Positions 1 to 11,388 of a DNA stretch of 64,000 nucleotides are shown here, piece after piece (positions within the stretch are counted from its first letter, which is position 1; every line of letters begins with the position of its first letter). The notes beneath the pieces were generated by a model. The model ran no database searches, was not told the origin of the DNA, and saw only the letters and a list, made by a program, of their open reading frames with translations. Location of the stretch: NCBI GenBank assembly GCA_016748015.1, contig JAAOMT010000151.1, forward strand, positions 186,001-250,000, written 5' to 3'. Made by a program: the position numbers and the translations under genes. This DNA comes from Geosiphon pyriformis. Lineage: Eukaryota; Glomeromycota; Glomeromycetes; Archaeosporales; Geosiphonaceae.

Positions 1-85
1 TAAAGATTTTATTACAATAAACAAGTTGGTTATATGTTATAAAAAAAAGTAAAAATTATAAAAAAACAATTTATATTTATATTTA

Positions 86-86
<1 letters not shown>

Positions 87-176
<90 letters not shown>

Positions 177-229
177 AATATTATTATTATTATTATAAAT
201 ATTATTATTATTATTATTATTATTATTAA
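87..229. repeat. (ATT)n microsatellite
   Basis: A long run of ATT/TTA triplets, interrupted twice by short TATAAATA segments. It reads as poly-Asn on the minus strand, but no gene structure surrounds it, so it is simple sequence rather than coding. The flanks (1-86 and 230-470) are AT-rich and hold nothing else I can identify. Confidence 0.95.
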
Positions 230-475
230 ATTTATATTTAATCAACATATTAAATTAAAAAAAAACATAAAAATACAATTATTAATTTGCATAAAATTAT
301 GTTTTGAATTTTAAATAAGTAATATTTTAAGTATTTTAAACAAAATATAATTGATTAAAAATTAATTTTTTGAATTTCCAAATTAAAAAAAAAATGTATA
401 AACAATTAAATTAATTAATAAATATTTTATTTTAAAAAATTATATTTTACCATTTCTTTTACATATTTCTCTGAT

Positions 476-893
476 TCAAAAAAATTGTATTATTTCAGGA
501 CTCTCAATTTTAAACTCTTTACTTATCTGAAATTTCTGATTTTTAGGCTTTTCCTTAAATCGCCAATATATCTGGTTAAGTTTATCCAACTCCAGGTGAA
601 CTTCCTTGGCGGTAGGACGATTCTCAGGATTAGCATCCCAACACTTTACATTTATTTCGGCAATACAAGGTGGAATAAGGGGAGAGGTAATTTCAGGTCT
701 AATACCCTTATAAACAATATTAAATATGAGAGTATTATCAATGAGGACGGTCATGAAAAGAAGGTATTCCTGTTGCTAATTCCCATAATAACATGGCAAA
801 ACTATAAATATCACTCTTTTCTGTAAACTTTTCTCATCTGAAAACTTCTAGTAGAATGTATGGAATCACTCCAAATATTTAGTTTTTCTCCTC

Positions 894-931
<38 letters not shown>

Positions 932-1657
932 TTGCGAAATTGTTCGCAATTCGACATAACCCGAGGTCCCCAATGTCTACGAACTTTTCACTAAATTGTA
1001 GGATGTTGCCAGAGTGTATGTCACGATGAACCATACCAGAAGAATGAATTGAATCAAGTCCAAAAGCTATACGCAGCGCGATCGATAATTTTATCTTCCC
1101 AATTCGTAGAATGAAAATTTGTTGTTAAGAATTTTCGCATCTCTCTATGTTCGGCAAACTTCATCACAATTCCATAATCGAGCGTTTCAGGGTTTTGCGT
1201 AATCCCCCATATTGAAGAAATATAAACCAAGTACCCACATAACTCTTTCAATATTTAACTATAAATTAAGTAAATAGATATAAAAAATACAAGTCAATTA
1301 AATAACTAGAAGATTTGTTATTTGGGTTCGCTTGTGGTGGTGGATATATAAATATAAATACTACTTTGTTTCACTTCTTTTACTATTCTTTATAATTTTT
1401 ATTGCTACTTCATATTCCATTTCACCATGATGTTTTATACTCTCCGTACGAATCATTCCATCAATTAGGGTTGTTTTATAAATTATACCGAACCCTCCTC
1501 TAGCAATATCTTTGACACTCGACAAACGCTCTCATGGAATCCAAGAATAATAACTAAATCTACCATTAGTGAGTTTACTAAATTCATCTTTAGGTGGAAC
1601 ATAGATTGGATACTTAATTATTTCGTCAACTACTTTATTACCGCTTGGGAAGTCCCG
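476..1657 (-). pseudogene. decayed TKL-type protein kinase
   Basis: Kinase landmarks appear in order on the minus strand but in different frames. About 1,600 to 1,400 encodes the glycine loop (IARGGFGIIYKT) and the VAIK-type lysine (EVAIKII). 1,251 to 1,054 encodes the hinge and the helix before the catalytic loop (ITQNPETLDYGIVMKFA). About 1,050 to 950 carries the catalytic loop (VHRDIHSGNIL) and a DFG equivalent that reads DLG. About 870 to 750 is the substrate lobe (EKSDIYSFAMLLWELATG), and 754 to 476 is the last helix (CWDANPENRPTAKEV). An in-frame TGA lies just before EKFTEKSDIYSF, a frameshift occurs near 745, and a CAA repeat of about 37 bases is inserted after the DLG. The spacing between the glycine loop and the hinge suggests an intron or deletion. 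The type is the tyrosine-kinase-like family that is amplified in Glomeromycotina. I infer it is non-functional. Confidence 0.85.
893..929. repeat. (TTG)n triplet run inside the kinase relict
   Basis: About a dozen TTG triplets. On the minus strand they would read as poly-Asn in the kinase frame, between the DLG motif and the activation segment. A homopolymer there is not expected in an active kinase. Confidence 0.9.
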
Positions 1658-1708
1658 GTAAAATTTTTCAAAAAATATGCACTACAATAATTATTATAAT
1701 TATTATCC

Positions 1709-2370
1709 TTAATGCACTTTTGACTCGTTGCAATCATGAGCGTCTGGACGAGTTCTTTTAATTTCTTTGTTTTCCATGGTGTGGATGAATATCTGGACTG
1801 CAACTAGAATAAAGCCTTCAGAGAAGAAGCATAACGCCTCACTCCTTGTTGTAGCAATAGCATAAAGCCCCCGTGGTGCTTTGAAGGAACTCAACCCAGC
1901 CATTATACCAAACATTCCTTCTGAGAGAACAGCATGGCTGGGCCACAACGAGCATAAAGCGCGAGTAGAGGCATAAAGCTTCCACTGTGTTATGGGAATA
2001 GCATAAAGCCTCTTGAGAACCCTATCCTTAACGCAAAAGATATAGTTTTCCTGGCAACCAGACATACCTTGAAAATGTTGGGACAAAGTTTTGCCTTTTC
2101 CTTTTCTGCTGCCGTAAACTCATCTGACAACCGTACGGCTTTCAAGCTCATTTGGTATCTGTAATGTTCCTTGTCCTTCAGTCCTGTGAAATCGGATTGC
2201 GTTGTGCGAGATGCAAGAAAGCCTAGAAGTGACCATTTACTTGCAGGGATCTGATTAAAGTATTCATCCAAGCCAAACATGTGCAAGTTTTTTGGTGAGT
2301 CGTGGACGAAAAAATTTTTCGCGTTCACGTCAGATAGAAATTTGTCACGTGGGTGAAATTCGAAAATCAA
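1709..2370 (-). other. unidentified coding-like stretch, partly repetitive
   Basis: Two overlapping minus-strand frames are open here: 2,370-1,990 (126 codons, beginning MIFEFHPRDKFLSD) and 2,086-1,709 (125 codons). Composition is less AT-rich than the flanks and the first frame has protein-like residue use, but I do not recognise a family. The second frame is probably an artefact of a degenerate repeat: 1,810-2,010 contains six imperfect copies of a core like GCATAAAGCC at irregular spacing. It could be the 3' remainder of a host gene or a fragment of an old transposon. Confidence 0.35.
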
Positions 2371-2544
2371 GAAAGTAAGGCAATATATTTTTTATTATAA
2401 ATATGATTTATGTATAACTAGTATCCAAGCCAATTAAAATTATTTTATATTAAAACATTGTATAATAATTACAATTGGATTAATAGATTTGTAACAACCT
2501 GTTACAAAAAAATATTTATTATATTAAACTTTTTTATATTTTTC

Positions 2545-3335
2545 ATGATTACAACCAAAGCAAAGAGTAAAAAAGTTGCAATTTTTTTATTTTTTGAAAC
2601 ACTTAATAATATTTTTACCAATAAAGCATTTGTAGTTATTATGATTGTTTAACAGCATTCTGTAAAAGTGTTTTTTTTAAATAAAATAATAGTTAATTAG
2701 TTTTTTGTTAACTTTAAAATATCATTTTTGTTTTTGGTTAAAAGTTTTTTTTCAGTTTTTTTAAAAAAATTTATTTGAATTAGTTTAATATAATTTTGTT
2801 TTCTTTAAAAGCTTTAAAGTTTTTGATCTAAAATTGGTAATTAAGTTGTTTTTTTTCTATTTCTTTTTTAAATAATCAAAAAAACCAAATTAACTAAAAA
2901 GCAATTTTTTTAAATTTTTGTTATATTTAAAAACAATTTTTTTGAAATGCTAAAAAGTTTTTTACTGGTGTTTTTAATATTAATTTTAATGTTTTAATGT
3001 TGGTTTTTTTTTTATGAAAAATAAAGCTTTAATTTTTTTTGTTTTTTAACTCTTTTATTGATTTTATATTATTTATACAAATTATAATACTTAATTTTAT
3101 TATAACTATAAATAAGAAAAATTCTATTTTAAACAATAACAATAAAAACATATTAGTTAATTTTGGTTTAAATTAGTTTTTAATTATAATTACTAGTTTT
3201 AAAAACAAAATAATATTCTTTTAAGTGGTTAATCAATGTAGTATAAATGTAAGTTATATTTAATTTGAGCCATATAGTTTGGTTTTATATACTAGATAGC
3301 AGTTGGACTTTACTTAATAAAATGTTATAAAAAAA
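2545..3335 (+). repeat. nearly erased LINE relict
   Basis: 2,545-2,640 resembles the beginning of ORF1 of LINE-C at 59,587 (both read TT-x-AKSKK then a V/A-A start). 2,860-3,115 matches the sequence upstream of LINE-B ORF1 (about 34,010-34,270), including the shared phrase AAAAAATAAAGCTTT. 3,230-3,335 matches the LINE-B 3' tail (41,150-41,250), with the shared core ACTAGATAG then GTTGGACTT. Most differences replace G or C with A or T. The middle of the element is missing. This is a composite or internally deleted LINE decayed towards AT. Confidence 0.6.
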
Positions 3336-4706
3336 TAATAAAGTGAATTTTTAAATTTATAATTATATTTGTTTTATTTTTATTTTTTTTATTTTGTTTA
3401 ACAATTAGTTTTCAAAAAAATTTAAATATTATATTATTAAAACTGATATTTTAAAAAATAATAATATTTAATAGAAAATTTTTGATTATTAATACTGTTT
3501 TAAATATTAAAATTTAGATTATTTAGTTTAAATTACAAGATATTTTTATCTTTACTTAAATTTGTAATTGGTTTTAAGTTTTATTTTATTAAAACAAAAT
3601 TTTTTGTTAATTTGTTAATATTAATTAAGTTTATTATTAAGCCAATTGGATTTTTGATCAGTTTAAATATATTTTTAATATTAATATTATTATAAATTAT
3701 AAAATAAATAAATAATTTTACTTTAGTAAAATAGTTATTAATTTAAGTAAAAAAATAATAATCAATTTTAAAGTAAAAAAAAAATACAACTTAAATAATA
3801 TTAAAAATAATATGTAAATTAATATTATTAAAAAAACTTAAAAAACCCAATTTAAAAATTTTAATTAATATTAGCAAAATTAATAAAAAAAAATAATATC
3901 ATAAAAAATTTAAAAAATAATCATTTTAATATAAGATATAAATTTAATAAACCAATTAATAAGAATTTTTAATATAATAAAAAACTTAATAATTTATTTT
4001 AAAGAAATTAGTTTTATAAACAAAAATCAGACAATTTAAATTTTAATATTTATAATAATACTAATAACTAAAAGTTTTTTATTATATACAACTTTTATGT
4101 AAAATATTAGTTTTAATAATAATTAATATTAAAAAACCAAGAATAAAACATGTTTAATTACTAATTTAAAAAACCAAATTGCTAATTTTATAAATTATTG
4201 TTTTTGTTTTTGTTGTTATAATTTTATATAATGTTTTTTAAATATTTTTTTAAAAATATTCTAAGTGTTTTTGGTAATATTATAAGTATTAATTTAAAGT
4301 TTTTTGGTTTATAATAATATGTTATTGTATATTTTAAGTTTTTTAAAACCATTAAAGCTATTTTTATTTGTTAATTAATTTAAATAGTATATACAAGCTA
4401 AAAAACAAACTTAATATAAATTATTTTAATTTTAACAGTTTATTAAACACCAAAATAAAAATTATTTATTTAAAATTTTTTAATAATTTATAATAATTTT
4501 TTAGTTATTATTAAAAACAGTATTTTTAAAAAACAGAAAAAAAGTAATGTTTTGGTTTTTATTTAATTTGTTTAATTTTTAAAATTAAATAACTTAATAG
4601 ATTAATTAATTAAAATTACATATAAAAATATAAATGTTTAACTTTTAAAACTGACAAAAATAAATTAAAATTTAATATATTAAATATTTAATTATATGTT
4701 AATTTT
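3336..4706. other. AT-rich desert
   Basis: Very AT-rich sequence with many stops in all frames. I see no gene, RNA or repeat boundary in it. It may be older transposon sequence decayed beyond recognition. Confidence 0.6.
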
Positions 4707-4840
4707 TTTTTTTTTTTTTTTTATTTAACGAGTGAGGTCCAAACGCGACCTAGTGCTATACATTATACAAATGATCTAAACTAGGTGCGAATCATGCACT
4801 TTCTACACGTAACCAGTCATTCGGGTCAGTCAGAACTACA

Positions 4841-7800
4841 CTATACACCTATATGCACAGAAACTGGATCTCCAATACCTGAAAAAAATGGACAAAACTT
4901 ATGAAACCCGAAACCAACTCCAAAAGCCTCAGCCACCCCCAGCAATCTGACCACACCAGCCGAAAAAACCATAAGCAAACCAAAAACTAAAGCAGGAGCA
5001 GAGCCATTACATGGAATCAAACTGTGCCTTTCCATAAACACTCGGTGTCTGGCCCGAACCAACCAAACATCATTCCGAAATGCTAAACAAAACTCACACA
5101 CAAAGCTCACAATCCTCCTAGCACCCTCTTTAGAATCTTTAAAGACCGAGACAGACTCACGAAACCATTCATCAAAAACAAAGCTTTTACACAGAGCAAC
5201 ACCAATTCCAACCTCAGAAACACAAGAAGCCAAGGCCTGTAAGACACATGAAGAAGAATGAGAAAGACCAGAAAGAGCCTTTCAAGCTGAAACATGTGCG
5301 CCCAACAAATGAGCACGGCCAACGGCATCTTGAGGACACGAAAAGACATGATCCAAGGTCTCAACATCACCACAAAACAGACAGACCACACTGGGGTATC
5401 TTCTATTATATAAATGCTTGCGCACAGCAACAGGAAGCCGATGATGGAGAGCCTTCATAAAGTAAGTATGACAGCCTGCCATGTGCATGCTGGTAAAACC
5501 GGATGCCAAGTGAGAATTGGGGTGCCACACCATAGAAGACTTAGACCAATTGATATTAGCATGTAAACTATCATTCACAACACGAGAACCAACTTCAATC
5601 TCCCAACGAGCTCAATGAACTGACCGGAAAACATTACAAACAAAGTGTCTAGAGTTACCAGAAACCGCTGTACCACCAGCACATAGAAAACGTTTACTGA
5701 CTAAATGAGGTAGGCGCCAAGCAGAGAGAGCAGCACCTTTGGCAAGTGTATCAGCATGCTCGTTGCCTGAGACACCTGAATGACCTTTCACCTTAACCCA
5801 ATTCACATCCAAATTTTTTTGACGAATGACAGTGGCAATGTGATGACACTTAATCCAACAGCGGTTCCTGAAATCCGGATGAACTAGCGAAGACTCCAAC
5901 CTACATGCATCCAAAGCAGCCTGGCTATCCGAGAACAAGTCAATCAAACAAGAAACAGGAACACACTCAAGGGCCAAAGCTATGGCTTGCAGTTCTGTCA
6001 GAGTAGAAAAAACCAAACCAGACATCCCAACACCCAAACCCAAGTTAATGTCCTCAAAAAAAACGGCAGCACCTGCTCTCATGTCAACAGTGCCCAGACC
6101 AGAAAGAGATCTATCCATATACACAGAAAGGTGGGCAACATCAATAGTCGGCAAAGTGTCACGAATCACACCAAAATCATGAGAAAGACAAATATCAGAC
6201 ACAGCATGACCATCCACCAAAGAAGAACTTGAGGAGAGAGGCACAACGCTACCAAGAAAGCGAACGGAAAGATTAAACCAGAAAGAGACTGGACCACGAG
6301 GGTCCAGCCTCTTCCAACACTTGAAGGTCTCCCAACTGAAAACATCACCATTACAGTCATGAAGCTGTTCCACGAAAGCAATTCCATAACATCTGAGCAA
6401 AGAGATGCACTTGAAAAAACAGGATTCACCAAGAACCAAAGACATAGGAATACTGCACCAATGACGAAAAGCACCAGCTAGAGGGCCTCCCAAAGACAAA
6501 TCACACCCAGAAAAAATGCAAACCACACCCGCCAAAAAATTATCCAAGGGACTGACACCAACACGAGCCGGAAACAGCAAGGGATGACAAGGATGCCAGC
6601 TGAAAACCTAGAGGTCATGAGACCTATGAGAAAACAAGCGACCCAAGACACCAGTAGAATTTGCAAAAGCAACAATGGATGCCGATTTACTCTCAGCCTG
6701 GATCTGTTCGAAAGTTTTTAAATTGTACAAAGAGGGGTAATGAAGTGCATCACTGGGGAAATCACGTGGCAATCCAGACTTGGACTTTAAGACCTTGCAT
6801 ACCAAAGCATCCCATTTATTACAAACACCAACAGAAACAAAACTGAACTGAGTCCTGTAGCTGATGATAGAGAAAAGAACTGCAGACACCAAATATGTAC
6901 ACTGTTTGTCCAAAATCACCTTTCTCATAACAAGATTCACAAAAAACCATACATCAGCTTGAGCTTTAGCCAAGCTAGGCTTCAAAAGACCCTCAGAAGA
7001 CAAAAAAATACCCAAATAGCGATGAGATTCCCCTCTCTTGGCAATGGAAATAGGCGCACCACTGATAGTTAAATGAGGATCCAGCACCCGGCAATTGATG
7101 AGAATGGCCACCGTTTTGTTATTGTTTACAGAAATATTGTTAAACCTAAAAAACTCACTAGCAATATCAAGGATGCACTATGTAGCAGCCTGGCTGCTAC
7201 CAACTCAAATAGTATCATCGACAAAAGCACCGGCAGCAAGAAACGAAGACAGCCCAGCTTGAGGATCCACCTGGTCAGTTTTTGATATGAAATGAGAATT
7301 CAATCTGTAGCCATACACACTATCCTGTCTTTTAACTTTGCACAAAAGTGAATCATAAAAAATACACCAGAGAAGAGGCGAAAAGACTTCTCCCTGATCC
7401 AGCCCATTGTGTACACAATACCCATCAGTCAAGCCAAAGTCAGTCATCACTCTGTTGACGCAACCATTGTGAATACCACCAAAAAATCTAATAAACCTGT
7501 CACACATTTTGATCCTGACTAGACTCCTCCTAAGATGTTCCCAACTAACTAAGTTATAAGCCTTGCGCATGTTCTGTAAAACCAGCCAAAGTTTATGGTT
7601 CTTCTCCAAGGCATCCTCAACCACAGAACCAATAGCAAAAATGGGAGATTGCGTCATCATACCCTTCAAAACTGAAAAATTGTTCCCACGAAGAACATCA
7701 AAAGTGCTGCAAGCCAGAGAGATCCTATCTGAAAGGATCTTGGAGAGAATCTTGTAGGCCATTTCAATTAAAGCTATAGGACGGGTGTTTATGAAAACAC

Positions 7801-9529
7801 CCTCCCATTCATATGGTTTAGGAATCATCGAAACCTAAGCTTCTCTCCAAGGCCCAGGAACTGACTCGCCAACCAAACAGAAATTCAAGAGCACCAAAAG
7901 CATATCCAAAACAGATTTGTCACAATGTTTCCATAATTCGTTGGAGATACCAGAAAGACCAGCTGCTTTTCCATCAGGAAGATCCTTAACAACAGCTGAC
8001 AACTCATCAAAACTAATTAAACACATGACATCAGAGAAAGCACCATTGAACACATAATCCAGAGGCTGATATTGACAAACCCAATCCTCAGACAAGTTAG
8101 ACACCACCACACGTTTTCTGGTCCATCCCTCCATAATTTTGTCCACCTTAGACCTAACCAAAACAGGCTCTAAAATCAACTTATCATCTACAACCAAATG
8201 ATCCAGGACCACCTTGTGAAAAGAACGCTCCAAAACACTCCTAATGGTGTGACTCTTGTTCAGCTCAAAACTCTCCATCCTCTTACCAATAGCCTGCTTG
8301 ATCGAGGATTCCTCAGCACGCTTGGATTCCACTAATTTGAAGGAGCAGTATGACTTTCTCGCTTTGGCCAGTGCAGAACAAATAAGATCAAAATTAGAAC
8401 CTGAAAGAAACAGAGACTTAACCACTGATGCACCAGGAGAGTCGAGTCTGTGCCACACCTCCAACAAAGAAGCAAAACCATCACTAGAAGCCAAATGCGA
8501 AGCCTTGACCAACTTAGAAACCAGCAGCTCCAGCTTGTGAAACCTAGAAGAAGTCTTGGTAAACACACCATCAAAATCTTTGAACCATCTTTTCTTAAAT
8601 GTACCATCCACTGAAAGAACCATAACCTTGCAAATAATGTCCCACATAGCGTCCAAATCTGAAAATCTTACTGCCACACCAAAAGCATCCAAGAACATAG
8701 AGACATTAGCAGCTGAGGCATCCCTGAACTTCAACCACTTAGCTTCATTGGCACTTTTGACGTCAAACTTCCAATGGTCTTTATTCACTTGCTTGCAAAG
8801 AGAATTCAAACACGTATCCAAAAGCCCACCCAAACCCAAATCCACTGAAACAGCTTGATGGTCCGTGTCAAAATGCTTACTGACATTCAAAACTTCACAA
8901 CGCACTATTGCATTGACAAAACTCGAGGAGACAAACACGTAATCAATTGTTTTCTTAACACCCCTAGAATTTTCCCAAGTGGGCATTTTTGCAGCTAAGC
9001 TACCAACTAAAGAATTGACTAGACCCAAATCAAAGCATCTTTTGAAACTTGCACTTTTATAAGAGCTGTTTTCGTTAAAATCGCCACCGAAAATAATGAA
9101 AAAAGATTCGTTGACAGCCTTCGCAATGAGAGAATTGATTTCACCAGCCTGAGAGAACCGAACCACCAAAGAAGCACCAGCATAAAGCCCCAAAATTAAC
9201 ACAGAAAGTTTGCTCTTGAAAAGTAATTTAATGGAAAGGAGCCGGCCAGGCACCTCAGAAATCTTGTACACATGATGAGCCAAAGAAACATTCATGATAA
9301 CAGCAACACCCACACCCAAGTGACCAGAGTCCAAACCAGAAGAGAACACTCAGACACCATCAAACTTGTCTGCAATCTACGGATGAACCCTACTTCTTAA
9401 TTTCGTTTCAGTAATGATGGAGACCAAATTGTTTATTTCCTTATGCCACCTAATAATGTCTTCTTGCTTAGTGGGATTGTTCATGCCCCTGACGTTGCAC
9501 GTAGCAACTTTCCAGACTAAACTGCTCAT
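4841..9529 (-). pseudogene. LINE-A ORF2: AP endonuclease, RT and RNase H polyprotein, broken
   Basis: From the amino end: endonuclease motifs (CNVRGMNNP; ITETKLR; GGDFNEN; TIDYVFVS; final DHQAVSV) between about 9,500 and 8,830. A linker region is followed by the reverse transcriptase (LPDGKAAGLSGISNELW at about 7,960; GLDQGEVFSPLLW at about 7,400; catalytic FVDDTI at about 7,210). RNase H follows (MDRSLSG, TELQAIALALE, FSDSQAALDA, GHSGVSGNEHAD; about 6,130-5,740), and then a Cys/His finger CLFCGDVETLDHVFSC at about 5,380. In-frame stops: TAG near 9,378, TGA near 9,350, a stop at 7,835, and a TGA directly after VDDTI where the family has Trp. Frameshifts lie near 7,110, 6,600 and 5,250. It belongs to the LINE group with an APE-type endonuclease and RNase H. 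The protein is not produced whole. Confidence 0.9.
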
Positions 9530-9747
9530 TGAGTGAGGGGTAGAGACACCGAAAGCATGCCTATATTATCCACTTTGGCCGAAAGGCCCAGAACTATCTC
9601 CATTAGACACTTCATGCTGTCTTCCAGCTTAAACACCGAAGACATATTAAAAGACACTGCTCCCGTGACATTCCCACCACTAGTGAACACACCTGAACCC
9701 TTACTCATTACTACATCCACCCCTTGATCCTGTGATGAAGAGGTCAC
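9526..9747 (-). pseudogene. LINE-A ORF1, C-terminal fragment
   Basis: An open frame of 73 codons ends at a TGA that overlaps the ATG of ORF2 (AATGAGC, where ATG starts one base before TGA). The piece contains a short hydrophobic, coiled-coil-like region (SMKCLMEIVLGLSAKVDNI). It corresponds in position to the end of ORF1 in LINE-B, which also ends in an overlap with ORF2. The RRM and zinc knuckle expected upstream are absent because the insertion is 5'-truncated. Confidence 0.6.
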
Positions 9748-9760
9748 TAATGGCTAACAT

Positions 9761-10407
9761 ATATATTAATTAAAATTAATTTTAACAAACATATTATTAT
9801 TATTAATTTTAAAATAATAAAAAAGTTATTGTTTATAATTGAATTTAAAATAAATATTATAATTAATACAGTTATAATAAAAATATTATAAATATTAAAA
9901 AAATAAGCTTTAAAATAAAAACAATAATTTAATAATATAAAAAAAATAACTTTTTTAAATATTATAAAAGAGTTAAATGCTTTAAATAAAAAAAAAGAAA
10001 TTGGTTTTTTGTTTTTTTAAATATTTAAACAAATATAAAAAAGATAAAAAAAAAAGTTATTTTATTATTAATTTATTAGTAAAAGTTTTTAAATTTTTTA
10101 TAATAATAGTAATTACATTAAAACTGACTTTAATTAATTGTTTAAATAAAACTTTAAATAGAAATTTTTCCTATTTACAACTAAAAATAGTAGTTAAAAA
10201 CTGTTTTATTTTTATATTATTTTAAAAAAAACACTTTAAAAAAGTAAAATTTTTAATAATATTAATCAATTGAAATATTAAAAATAAAATTGTAAATATG
10301 ATAAATAAGCATTATATTAAATACAATTAATTATAATCATATAATAATTAAATATTATATTAATTATAATTATTTAAAATGATATCTTTACAAAAAAAAT
10401 TTTATTA

Positions 10408-10440
<33 letters not shown>

Positions 10441-10850
10441 CTAAAAATATTGTAAAAAAGTTAATATTTGTGATAAATTGTATTAAAAAAAATAGTATAT
10501 TTTTACATATTTTATTTCTGTGCACAAAATTATTTTGTTATAATATTTTATTGGCCAAAAAATACGTTTTTTATCTTATATTTTATATTAATGTTTTTGA
10601 ATAATATGATCTACGTATTTTTAATTAATTGAAAAATAAATACATATATTGTTATTTAATAAAAATAATTATTGTTAAAATTATTTTCACAATTATTAAA
10701 CAAAATTTTAATACTAAAATAATAAACACTAAAATTAAAATATTTAATAAGATTTTTTAATTAAAAATAATAAAATAGATAAACTAATCATTGTTATACC
10801 AATTTTATAATTTTATAAACCAAAGACAAGTTTTTTAATACCGATTAAAT
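9761..10850. other. AT-rich intergenic region
   Basis: Very AT-rich, with a (TAA)n run at about 10,405-10,440. The 74-codon open frame at 10,001-10,225 is Lys/Phe/Ile-rich, as any random AT frame would be, so I do not call it a gene. Nothing else is recognisable. Confidence 0.6.
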
Positions 10851-11388
10851 TTTCATCATCGGGGAAGTGATATTTCCGCACGTATTACCCACATGCTTTT
10901 TCTTTTATATATGAGATAAGGAATTAGAAAATAAATCTTTTATGGGTATCACAGTATCTTGAAAAATGGTACCCTCATCTAATTCCAAATTTAGGTATTC
11001 TTAATGTGACAACAGTTTCAAAAAAAGAAAGGTTTCTTAGGAATTCTCTGCTTTTACTTTACACCATTATAATCCCTCCGCATTAGCATAGTCCCTCTCT
11101 TTATTTTAGTATAAGAAAACGTCATAATTTTCATCTTTTCGTTTTCAACTTTGTATGGTTCAAAGTTGAACTTTTATTCTTCGAAAAAACGTACTCATCC
11201 CTCATCCTTTCTTTAACTATTAATAATATATTTTTTCTTGGCTTTCAAAATTCATTCTCTATACGATACACTTCTTCTTCTTAACTACAATAATTCCTCG
11301 ACCATTTTTTCCTTTTCAAGAACTTGAAAACCCGCAGTTTTGATCAAGAAATTTCTAGTTTTTGGCAAATAAAAAACCAACAAAATCG
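10851..11388 (+). promoter_or_regulatory. probable promoter and 5' UTR of the G-alpha gene
   Basis: GC content rises abruptly at about 10,850, with pyrimidine-rich stretches (for example around 11,260-11,310) leading up to the ATG at 11,389. This is the usual transition from AT desert to promoter/leader in this window. No specific binding site can be assigned from sequence alone. Confidence 0.4.

Larger units (their letters stand above)
4707..9760 (-). mobile_element. LINE-A, 5'-truncated non-LTR retrotransposon
   Basis: It runs on the minus strand from the end of ORF1 (about 9,750), through ORF2 (endonuclease, reverse transcriptase, RNase H, Cys/His finger), to a 3' tail at 4,707-4,840. The tail ends in a run of about 18 T on the plus strand, which is a poly(A) tail for the element. 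The tail contains CCTCACTCGTTAAATAAAA, a motif shared with the other LINEs here. The 5' end stops inside ORF1, typical of incomplete target-primed reverse transcription. I could not find a convincing target-site duplication in the AT-rich flanks. Several stops show that it is dead. Confidence 0.92.

Noticed and set aside
30-248. Open frame of poly-Asn on the minus strand
   Set aside because: It is just the ATT microsatellite read in one frame; no start context or homology.
2458-2652. 64-codon plus-strand frame
   Set aside because: The first half is random AT sequence and the rest is the ORF1-like part of the erased LINE relict, so not an independent gene.
5982-8858. Several open frames on the strand opposite LINE-A
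   Set aside because: They are antisense shadows of ORF2; no start context, domain or codon pattern of their own.
4680-9790. Target-site duplication for LINE-A
   Set aside because: Both flanks are AT-rich and share short words such as ATATATTAA, but no clean direct repeat touches the element ends.
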